This document shows positions 1-5,280 of a stretch of 5,592 nt of DNA, piece after piece. This DNA is from Sedimentisphaerales bacterium. GTDB taxonomy: Bacteria > Planctomycetota > Phycisphaerae > Sedimentisphaerales > Anaerobacaceae. Each line of letters begins with the position of its first letter. Position 1 is the first letter of the stretch. A model generated the notes under the pieces. That model had not been told where the DNA came from. It ran no database searches and was given only the letters and a program-made list of their open reading frames with translations. The translations under genes and the position numbers were made by a program. The stretch spans positions 1 through 5,592 of the forward strand of contig DAOVMB010000202.1 in NCBI GenBank assembly GCA_030630905.1, given 5' to 3'.

Positions 1-912
1 CCCCTCACCGTAAAGCAGGGCTGCAATGGTCGAGGCGGTATTAAGCTCATATCCGTTTCTATCGCGCATCGCGCCGCCATGCCGGCTATACTTTTCTTTG
101 ACGAGCTGGCGGGTAGTACGCCAATCTTTTGGATATAAGCGATGCCACTGCCGAACATCGATGACGATTTGTCGAATAGCGCAGTTTTCATCAATGGCCT
201 TAAGGCCGGCCTCAAGAATATTATCTATCTCATCTGTTATAAAAGCCGTGGCTATCATGCTCGTGAACAACTGAGTTGTCTGGGCAGGCTCGGCATCGAT
301 AGTAACACGGGTGTAATTCAAGCCGATTCTTGCCGCAGTTTGGGGCATCCCGGGAGCAAGCAGCCCAAACGACTCGCAAATGAACTGCCCTGAGATATTA
401 AAGTCGGCCCATGGATTAAACACGATGCTGCCTGTCAGCGGCGGCTCGAAACCAATGTCCATCAATTGACGTGCATACTGATTAGAGCACCAAATACGTT
501 TGTTGATTCGTTCTTTCCATAATTTTACGATGAGATGAGGTGGTAACATAATCGTATTATGGCGCTGCATCGCAACAATATAGACCCATTCCAAGTCTGT
601 GTCGTCATCCGTCCGGGCCCCATCCGGAAGGGCCGGAGTATATTCTTCGACATTACCAGGCTCGTTGATATATTGCATCTCGTGTTTAAGGCCGTTAAGA
701 TTACCCAGCAATTGGCCGAGAAGCCCACCCCGAATCTTGTCACGAAGGACCTCGGCAGACAGCTCTACCGATTTATCAAGGCTGCCTGCTCCGTAGAAAT
801 AATTTGAAATTTGAAATTTGAAATTTAAGATTTTGGTACCAATGATTGGTAGTGCAATAATTGCTATTGCGATTACGTTCCACCGTAAGGTGTCCTGCGG
901 ATTGATTTTCAT
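1..912 (-). CDS. ADP-ribosylglycohydrolase family protein, exported or membrane-anchored, C-terminus cut by window edge
   Basis: An open frame of 304 codons runs from an ATG at 912-910 to the window edge without a stop, so the C-terminus is missing. The start is supported by AAGGAG at 925-920, 7 bases upstream. Residues 12-25 are hydrophobic (WNVIAIAIIALPIIG), suggesting an uncleaved anchor or signal peptide. The catalytic domain begins near residue 58 with DKIRGGLLGQLLGN, the usual opening of the family. RTDDDTDLEW (100-109) matches the first metal-binding motif (TDDT-like), which in DraG/ARH3 enzymes holds the magnesium ions used to cleave ADP-ribose from substrates. Further stretches that look conserved are NPWADFNISGQF (166-177), PAQTTQLF (209-216) and TASTIAALLYGEG at the edge. 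The second metal-binding motif (GxDTD-type) should lie just beyond the window. The family is clear to me. The substrate is not, since many long relatives in environmental bacteria have no tested activity. Residues 30-37 are encoded by a heptad DNA repeat. Confidence 0.88.
   Translation of the reverse strand, partial: MKINPQDTLRWNVIAIAIIALPIIGTKILNFKFQISNYFYGAGSLDKSVELSAEVLRDKIRGGLLGQLLGNLNGLKHEMQYINEPGNVEEYTPALPDGARTDDDTDLEWVYIVAMQRHNTIMLPPHLIVKLWKERINKRIWCSNQYARQLMDIGFEPPLTGSIVFNPWADFNISGQFICESFGLLAPGMPQTAARIGLNYTRVTIDAEPAQTTQLFTSMIATAFITDEIDNILEAGLKAIDENCAIRQIVIDVRQWHRLYPKDWRTTRQLVKEKYSRHGGAMRDRNGYELNTASTIAALLYGEG
801..826. repeat. Heptad tandem repeat (TTTGAAA)x3 inside a coding sequence
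   Basis: Three exact TTTGAAA units occupy 803-809, 810-816 and 817-823, preceded by AA and followed by TTT. On the minus strand it is read in frame as part of the hydrolase and encodes NFKFQISN, just after the hydrophobic N-terminal segment and before the catalytic domain. This low-complexity unit resembles repeats I usually associate with non-coding DNA in planctomycete-like genomes. Here it keeps the reading frame and falls in a linker, where it is probably tolerated. Confidence 0.85.
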
Positions 913-925
913 ATTTTAGCTCCTT

Positions 926-994
926 CCCAGCACCAATCCTGCTGACCATATCCATCACCAATCCCGCTGCAAACTTATCAGGATTGGTGCTGGG
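926..994 (-). repeat. 16-bp inverted repeat in the hydrolase leader, touching its ribosome binding site
   Basis: Bases 926-941 (cccagcaccaatcctg) are perfectly complementary to 979-994 (caggattggtgctggg), with a 37-base loop. On the minus-strand transcript the stem ends exactly where AAGGAG (925-920) begins. A third copy of the core at 956-964 (caccaatcc) can pair with 981-989 instead, giving a shorter alternative 9-bp stem, so two exclusive folds are possible. The outer arm ends in gctgggttcc, the same motif as the palindromes at 5044-5210, so this may be a member of that repeat family placed in a leader. A regulatory role is only inferred. Confidence 0.7.
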
Positions 995-1029
995 TTCCGG
1001 GGTATTTTAACAAATCAGGTCGGTTATCC

Positions 1030-1057
1030 TATATATAAAAGCCCTTGAAAAAAACAA
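1030..1057 (-). promoter_or_regulatory. Candidate sigma70-like promoter for the hydrolase gene
   Basis: On the minus strand TTGTTT (1057-1052) is followed after 16 bases by TATATA (1035-1030), inside the most A+T-rich part of the gap. It would give a leader of about 110 bases containing the 16-bp inverted repeat before the ATG at 912. The match is fair and the spacing slightly short. It lies downstream of the two tandem terminators, as expected for a separate transcription unit. Confidence 0.4.
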
Positions 1058-1095
1058 AGTTAGACCTCCCTTAGATTTCATGGGGTGGTTTTACG

Positions 1096-1118
1096 AAAAA
1101 GAATCCGCCTGGGGCGGA
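1096..1118 (-). terminator. Intrinsic terminator, distal of two after the blaR1-like gene
   Basis: On the minus strand tccgcc (1118-1113), loop cca, ggcgga (1109-1104) is followed by ttcTTTTT (1103-1096). This is a 6-bp GC-rich stem with a T-tract, about 190 bases past the receptor stop codon. Confidence 0.65.
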
Positions 1119-1176
1119 CTCGTGAAGTGAGCAATAACATAATGAAAAAGGGGCGGGGGTCCGCCCCAGACGGATT
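1102..1176. repeat. 18-bp inverted repeat linking the two terminators
   Basis: Bases 1102-1119 (aatccgcctggggcggac) and the reverse complement of 1159-1176 agree at 17 of 18 positions, with a 39-base spacer. Each arm holds its own small palindrome, so either two local hairpins or one long stem can form. It looks like two inverted copies of one short GC-rich intergenic element. Confidence 0.75.
1145..1167 (-). terminator. Intrinsic terminator, proximal of two after the blaR1-like gene
   Basis: On the minus strand ggggcgg (1167-1161), loop accc, ccgcccc (1156-1150) is followed directly by TTTTT (1149-1145). The stem is 7 bp of pure G/C pairs and the T-tract abuts it. It sits about 140 bases after the receptor stop codon and should end the blaI-blaR1 transcript. 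Confidence 0.72.
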
Positions 1177-1209
1177 TACCTGCGGACAATACGATGGGCA
1201 AATTTTTCA

Positions 1210-1227
1210 AACCGCCTAAAGGCGGTT
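1210..1227. repeat. Small hairpin aaccgcc/ggcggtt
   Basis: A perfect 7-bp stem with a TAAA loop (1210-1216 with 1221-1227) belongs to the same ccgcc/ggcgg type as those at 5167-5181 and 5220-5232. On the minus strand the stem runs into TTTGAAAAATTT, which is a poor T-tract, so it may be a weak terminator or a plain repeat. Confidence 0.6.
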
Positions 1228-1307
1228 CCAAGTGTAACTTCTTATAGGGCTAAGCCGGGCCTTTTCTCGATGTGTCCGCGACACGGCGGGCAGTCAAAAT
1301 TGGGTAA

Positions 1308-4223
1308 TCACCCGCCGGTAGTGGATTTCGGCAGGAAGTTGTCTATCAGCCAGAACTCCTCTTCGCCGCCGATCAAGGCGATGAACGCGATCTTCTCGCC
1401 GTCCGGCGACCAGCCGAAATCAATGAGCTTGGCGTTTTCCGGCAATCCCGTGCGGAGCTCCTCAGGCTCTCCTCCGCCAAGCGACGTTATCCAGATCTTG
1501 CCCACAGCGTTGTGGGCGATCTTCGAGCCGTCCGGGGAATAGGCCAGCTTGCGGAAGATGTTGTATCGGCCCGACTTTACATCTGTAACGAGCACTTGGC
1601 GCTGGCCGCCTTCAATCGGGATCGTTTTGATCGCCCCGCCCGAGAAGAAGGCGATCCGCTCGCCGTCCGGTGAGAAGGCGATGGCACCGCCACCCACTCT
1701 ATCCGCCTCGGAGGTGATTTGACTGATTTCGCCGCCGTCCGCAGGTATCACGTATATGGTGTAGAAAACTTCATCCTCAGATTTGCTGTTCCATTCGGTG
1801 AAAGCGATCGTTCGTCCGTTAGGGGACCAGCAAGGATAGAGGCCTTCAAACGACTCGCCGCTCGTCAGGCGGGTCGGCAGGCCGCCGTCCAGTGGAATTG
1901 TCCAAATACCGTTCGATGTACTGATGACGATTCTCTTGCCGTCCGGCGAGACATTGTGGCCACCGTTCAGCACTCTGGAGACAAGACGCCGCTCCAACTG
2001 CACAGGAGGCACTTGGACTGGATCGCCGCCCTCGGAAGGAACATAGAGAATCGGGACTTTGTCCTTGTCGAACCTTCCTCTGAAGTAGATGCGCTCTCCA
2101 TCCGGTGACCATCGTGGATAGCAAGGCCCGTCTGTAAGCGTTATCTGCATCGCTTTTCCTCCAGAAGCCGGCACAGTGTATATGGCACATTGTTCCTCTG
2201 TTGAAATGAAGACCCCGAGCTCGTTGTCTGGCGTCCAACCCGCCAATATATTCCTCCAGCTACTGTGCGGAAGAGCGATCTTCTTAGGTTCTCCCGCGCT
2301 GGATGCGTCAGGCGACAGTGGGAACACCCATATCTCATTGCTGTCGTTGCTACCTCCTGGCTCGTGGTGGGCAGCGATGTACTTACCATCAGGCGACCAC
2401 ACCGGCCCTCTCAGCCGACCATCCACGGTGGCGAGCTTGACCGGCGTGCCGCCGGCCGAAGGGACGACCCACAGGTCACCGTGAAAACGCGGGATCCCTG
2501 TGTTCCTCTGCCAAGCCTCCCGCTTACGATAACCCACATACGCGATGAACTCGCCGTCAGAGGAGAAGGACGGCATCCGGGCCCAGTCCGACGAGACCTG
2601 TTTGGGCTCGCCTCCTGCGGTCGGGATCGTATAGATATAGCGGTCGGGGCTCCCGGGCACTTCATGACGTGTGCCGAGCTCGAGCGCCGAGAAAGCCAAT
2701 ATCTGACCATCGGGTGACAGGCTGAGGCGATAGCTCTGAAGGGCACTGCCTTGCTTGGGTAACTGAACCACGCGAGGTTTGCCGCCGGCCACCGGAATAA
2801 CACGGACGCTGCCATGCCGGGTCTCCATATCGGATTGGCCATAAACCGCGATCCATTTTCCATCGGCCGACCAAGCCATCATGCCACTGGCTTCCCAGAT
2901 CCCTTTCAACTCGGCGAGCCGGACGGGCTCGCCCGCGATGTCAGGATGGACTTTACCATGGAGTGGAACCACCCACACCGCGTCATCGGACATGAAGGCC
3001 AGCTTGTTCCCATCGGGTGATAGAACGCCGTTCTTCGGCATCGCAGGAATACGAATTTTTCTAAAGTTTGGCTTATGAGTAGGCTTGGCAGCGGAGATTT
3101 CTGAGGCCTTCGTGCGTCTGGCATTGGGCAAAGAGACGCAAGCCAGTAAGATAATCAAGATGACAGCCAGAGGGGACCATTGATATGAGTTCTTTTTGAA
3201 TTGGGCAATCATGGCAATCCTCCTTTTCAATTGAGATTTGCTTTCCAAAATTCCGGCCATGGCCGGCAGAGGCCGTGAGCGGGAAAAACGCCGTAAGAGA
3301 CCTACTATTGCTCGTCCGTATTCTTGTGATTCCTCCTTTTGAGTACGCGCGAGTACCAGAGCATCACAGGCGAACTCTCGGTCAGAACGCATCCGGTAGA
3401 AGGCAAACCACACGAGCGGATTGAACCAGTGCAGGACCTGCAAAAAGCTTGTTAGCCACCCCACGTAAATGTCACGCCGTTTTAGATGGGCCAGTTCATG
3501 GAGGAAGACATATCGCATCTCCTCATGGCCGGCCTTCTCAAGCATCTCCCGGGGCAAGAGTAAACGCGGCCGGATAAATCCAAAAAGAGCGGGGCTCCTG
3601 ATTTGGTCACTTGGTACCACGGCAACAAGGGTCTGGACGCCCATTTGTGCCTTGCATTTTTCGAACAGCTCCAGCATCTCTTGGTTGACTAACGGACCTT
3701 CCCGCTTGACAATCCGCCAGAGAGTAAAATTGCTAACAAGAAGATATGCCCCGATCACCGTTGCGCCGGCAAACCAGAGAATGGGCAAAACTCGACGGAG
3801 GGGAGCCAATCTTGGCTTAGATTCTTTTTGTATATTGGCGAGCGTCCCTGGCTTCGGAGTTGTTTGCTTCTCAATCGCAACATCGGGCTCCGGCCTCTGA
3901 GCTGGTATCGCTTCGGTAGCCCCGGAAGCCTGTGCGACCTGAGAAGGCTCGTGTTGTTCAGTGGCTTCAGATAGTTGCTGTCGTTGAATCTGCCGATCCC
4001 ACGAAGGGATTAGATTGAACAGACTAAATCGGCTTGAAGGTGCCCAGGGCAGGACCATACGTATCAATAACACCAGCCAAAGCGCATGACACCAACGCGG
4101 ACCGAGCTTGCCGCCCAGTATTTTCTGGATTAGCAGAATCAGACAGATGACCACACTGGCAATCAGGGTCGTCTGCAGGAGCCAGCCGAAAAACGGCTGA
4201 ACATAGGTCATAATAACTTCCAT
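1308..4223 (-). CDS. BlaR1-like M56 membrane metalloprotease with a twelve-repeat TolB-type propeller sensor
   Basis: A 971-residue protein. Hydrophobic segments near 12-33, 44-60, 145-165 and 350-367 match the four membrane spans of BlaR1. The inner protease loop carries SPALFGFIRPRLLLP (210-224), the zinc motif HELAH (242-246) and REFACD (282-287), which supplies the likely third ligand, so the protease looks intact. Residues 61-143 form a polar Q/E/P/T-rich loop. After span 4 there is no SxxK penicillin-binding domain. Instead twelve SPDG-like repeats follow, with S/T-P-D-type motifs near 402, 452, 503, 554, 610, 663, 706, 759, 800, 851, 896 and 939, each followed by a IxF/IAF-type strand and then a IxxxPxxGG strand. 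This fits two six-bladed PD40/TolB-like propellers, predicted outside the inner membrane. Repeat 6 (WTPDNELG) is degenerate. The gene starts 2 bases after the repressor stop and is very likely cotranscribed. An in-frame ATG at 4211 is an alternative start. The ligand is unknown. Confidence 0.93.
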   Translation of the reverse strand: MEVIMTYVQPFFGWLLQTTLIASVVICLILLIQKILGGKLGPRWCHALWLVLLIRMVLPWAPSSRFSLFNLIPSWDRQIQRQQLSEATEQHEPSQVAQASGATEAIPAQRPEPDVAIEKQTTPKPGTLANIQKESKPRLAPLRRVLPILWFAGATVIGAYLLVSNFTLWRIVKREGPLVNQEMLELFEKCKAQMGVQTLVAVVPSDQIRSPALFGFIRPRLLLPREMLEKAGHEEMRYVFLHELAHLKRRDIYVGWLTSFLQVLHWFNPLVWFAFYRMRSDREFACDALVLARTQKEESQEYGRAIVGLLRRFSRSRPLPAMAGILESKSQLKRRIAMIAQFKKNSYQWSPLAVILIILLACVSLPNARRTKASEISAAKPTHKPNFRKIRIPAMPKNGVLSPDGNKLAFMSDDAVWVVPLHGKVHPDIAGEPVRLAELKGIWEASGMMAWSADGKWIAVYGQSDMETRHGSVRVIPVAGGKPRVVQLPKQGSALQSYRLSLSPDGQILAFSALELGTRHEVPGSPDRYIYTIPTAGGEPKQVSSDWARMPSFSSDGEFIAYVGYRKREAWQRNTGIPRFHGDLWVVPSAGGTPVKLATVDGRLRGPVWSPDGKYIAAHHEPGGSNDSNEIWVFPLSPDASSAGEPKKIALPHSSWRNILAGWTPDNELGVFISTEEQCAIYTVPASGGKAMQITLTDGPCYPRWSPDGERIYFRGRFDKDKVPILYVPSEGGDPVQVPPVQLERRLVSRVLNGGHNVSPDGKRIVISTSNGIWTIPLDGGLPTRLTSGESFEGLYPCWSPNGRTIAFTEWNSKSEDEVFYTIYVIPADGGEISQITSEADRVGGGAIAFSPDGERIAFFSGGAIKTIPIEGGQRQVLVTDVKSGRYNIFRKLAYSPDGSKIAHNAVGKIWITSLGGGEPEELRTGLPENAKLIDFGWSPDGEKIAFIALIGGEEEFWLIDNFLPKSTTGG

Positions 4224-4225
4224 CT

Positions 4226-4606
4226 TTATCCCTTTCTTTTCTGGTTAAGGATCTCCTGTATATCGTCGATCTCTTGGGGTGACAGGTCCGCATCCTCAAG
4301 GAAAGCTGCGAGGGCAGGCTTCATCGCTCCCTGGTAGACACGCCCAACGAAAGATTTAGTCTCAGAGTGGATGCACGTGGACTCATCCACCGCAGCGGAA
4401 TACCGATACCTGTAGCCCTCCTCGGTGACTTTGATGGCGCCTTTCTTCACCAGCCTACTTATCAGAGTCTTGATCGTTCTGGGCTTCCACTTCACTTCGC
4501 CTGACAACGCGTTAACGACCTCATTTGCTGTCTGAGGACCGTGCTCCCATAGCACCTGCATCACTCGCCACTCCGAGTCAGCTATTCTGGGTAATTCTCT
4601 TTTCAT
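4226..4606 (-). CDS. blaI: BlaI/MecI/CopY-family transcriptional repressor
   Basis: A 126-residue protein of normal family length. Residues 5-70 form the winged helix: LPRIADSEWRVMQVLWEHGP opens it, KWKPRTIKTLISRLVKKGAI (39-58) is the recognition helix region, and GYRYRYSAAV (64-73) is the wing. The C-terminal part (about 80-122) is the helical dimerisation domain, ending with LSPQEIDDIQEIL. In staphylococcal BlaI the receptor-triggered cut is at N101-F102. By length alignment the same place here reads A101-F102 within AAFLEDADLS. The start ATG has AAGGAG (4619-4614) 7 bases upstream. It is the first gene of the operon with the M56 receptor, and two operator-like dyads in its promoter indicate self-repression. 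The symbol follows family and context; the signal need not be a beta-lactam. Confidence 0.95.
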   Translation of the reverse strand: MKRELPRIADSEWRVMQVLWEHGPQTANEVVNALSGEVKWKPRTIKTLISRLVKKGAIKVTEEGYRYRYSAAVDESTCIHSETKSFVGRVYQGAMKPALAAFLEDADLSPQEIDDIQEILNQKRKG

Positions 4607-4620
4607 TGCGTTTCTCCTTG

Positions 4621-4635
4621 ATTACAATAGTAGTC
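4621..4635. promoter_or_regulatory. BlaI-type operator, promoter-distal copy
   Basis: attacaatagtagtc matches the upstream copy at 4647-4661 at 13 of 15 positions, offset by 26 bases. Its core TACA-at-AGTA (4623-4632) has one mismatch from the BlaI consensus TACA-N2-TGTA. It lies between the likely transcription start and the repressor's ribosome binding site. Confidence 0.7.
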
Positions 4636-4641
4636 GCCTTA

Positions 4642-4671
4642 ACTATATTACAAATGTAGTCATTCCGTCAA
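4642..4671 (-). promoter_or_regulatory. Sigma70-like promoter of the blaI-blaR1 operon
   Basis: On the minus strand TTGACG (4671-4666) is a near-perfect -35 box. TATAGT (4647-4642) is a good -10 with an 18-base spacer; TAATAT (4650-4645) with 15 bases is the alternative. The strong operator dyad falls in the spacer, so bound repressor would block RNA polymerase. Confidence 0.7.
4647..4661. promoter_or_regulatory. BlaI-type operator, core promoter copy
   Basis: attacaaatgtagtc contains an exact TACA-aa-TGTA dyad (4649-4658), the known core of BlaI/MecI operators, located between the -35 and -10 elements of the repressor's own promoter. Together with the copy 26 bases away it suggests two dimers bind and autoregulate the operon. 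Confidence 0.82.
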
Positions 4672-4776
4672 GGCAAAAATTAAAATTTTTTTGTGCGGCC
4701 TGGCAAAACAGCATTCTTGGCTCAGAAATGAGGTTTTGGGCCCAATATTTTTTATCGGGTTGGAGGTAGAAGAGCC

Positions 4777-4819
4777 AGCCGCAATGGTTGTTTGCGGCTA
4801 TTTTGTGGGTTCGCCCACA
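4777..4819 (+). other. Two adjacent hairpins, the first terminator-like on the plus strand
   Basis: agccgcaa (4777-4784) pairs with ttgcggct (4792-4799) around a 7-base loop and is followed by ATTTTG on the plus strand. Directly after it, tgtggg (4804-4809) pairs with cccaca (4814-4819) around a TTCG tetraloop. A further gacaac/gttgtc pair (4823-4828 with 4844-4849) follows. No plus-strand gene precedes them, so they could end an unseen small RNA, be repeat remnants, or have no role. Confidence 0.4.
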
Positions 4820-5043
4820 CCGGACAACGTACAACATGTTTCAGTTGTCAAGTAGGGGATAGGTCTTGCCGAAACCAATGTCGACTTGTACAATACTCTT
4901 GGAGAGAAGCGTGACTTTTTCTTCTTATAATCCTTTGCCCTTGTCGGCTGGCTTACAGGGCCATCATCATTCAGGGAGCTACAGCAACATTGCAGGAATT
5001 CACTACTATACATTGAAGGCGCTCGTTGAAGGCTCCGGTCCTG

Positions 5044-5059
5044 ACCCAGCATGCTGGGT
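5044..5059. repeat. Palindrome acccagcatgctgggt (cccagc/gctggg family)
   Basis: This is a perfect 16-base palindrome preceded by ctg and followed by tccaaaa. The same flanks surround the copy at 5194-5210, so it is a family member rather than a chance hairpin. Confidence 0.8.
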
Positions 5060-5136
5060 TCCAAAAATAATTCTTATGCAATTGCCGAAGTCCATCCGGA
5101 CAGCAGCATCACCATCACCGGATACCGAAAGGCCTT

Positions 5137-5187
5137 GAGCCCAGCAACGCTGGGTCCCAATCAAAACCCGCCGTTGGCGGGTAGCTC
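5137..5187. repeat. Composite palindromic unit A: cccagc/gctggg hairpin plus cccgcc/ggcggg hairpin
   Basis: cccagc (5140-5145) pairs with gctggg (5149-5154) around aac, then tcccaatcaaaa leads to cccgcc (5167-5172) paired with ggcggg (5176-5181) around gtt. On the minus strand the second hairpin is followed by TTTT, so it may be a weak terminator. The unit is repeated in the same order at 5191-5234. Confidence 0.8.
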
Positions 5188-5190
5188 ACT

Positions 5191-5234
5191 CTGACCCAGC
5201 AACGCTGGGTTCCAAAAAACCGCCAGAGGCGGGC
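5191..5234. repeat. Composite palindromic unit B, same layout as unit A
   Basis: acccagc (5194-5200) pairs with gctgggt (5204-5210) around aac, then tccaaaaaa leads to ccgcc (5220-5224) paired with ggcgg (5228-5232). The order, loop aac and following tcc are shared with unit A. The ccgcc part doubles as the terminator of the PKD gene. Confidence 0.8.
5214..5232 (-). terminator. Intrinsic terminator of the PKD-domain gene
   Basis: On the minus strand ccgcc (5232-5228), loop tct, ggcgg (5224-5220) is followed directly by TTTTTT (5219-5214). It lies about 50 bases after the PKD gene's stop codon and points the right way. The next minus-strand hairpins (5176-5181/5167-5172 with TTTT) may give backup termination. 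Confidence 0.8.
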
Positions 5235-5280
5235 AATCCCTTAAAACTGAAGTGACTCCTCTCAGAAAAATACCAAGGCG

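Larger units (their letters stand above)
4672..5280. other. Gene-free region with palindromic repeats
   Basis: About 600 bases lie between the operon promoter and the PKD-protein stop codon. Short open frames exist on both strands, but they lack ribosome binding sites, have odd composition and run across the palindromes, so I call none of them. The left part (4777-4849) holds small hairpins. The stretch 4860-5040 shows nothing I recognise. The right part (5044-5234) is packed with palindromic elements and ends with the terminator of the PKD gene. Confidence 0.7.

Noticed and set aside
26..807. Plus-strand and alternative minus-strand open frames within 1-960
   Set aside because: The continuous minus-strand frame from 912 to the edge encodes a recognisable ADP-ribosylglycohydrolase with a strong ribosome binding site, so the others are shadows.
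525..961. Apparent frameshift or broken gene suggested by separate small minus-strand frames
   Set aside because: Reading the third minus frame codon by codon gives an uninterrupted protein from 912 to 1, so no frameshift is needed.
926..994. Insertion-sequence terminal repeats
   Set aside because: Only 37 bases lie between the arms, with no transposase and no target duplication seen; a leader hairpin or small repeat is more likely.
1270..3900. Several plus-strand and other-frame open frames of 65-150 codons across the receptor gene
   Set aside because: They are shadows of the long minus-strand frame, which has clear domains and repeats. They lack convincing ribosome binding sites and recognisable motifs.
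4643..5138. Open frames 4643-4837 (-), 4798-5064 (-) and 4866-5138 (+)
   Set aside because: They cross palindromic repeats or the operon promoter, overlap each other, have unusual composition, no clear ribosome binding sites and no family resemblance.
5044..5234. Possible CRISPR array
   Set aside because: The repeated parts are short palindromes with irregular spacing and no uniform spacers, so they fit a dispersed intergenic repeat better.
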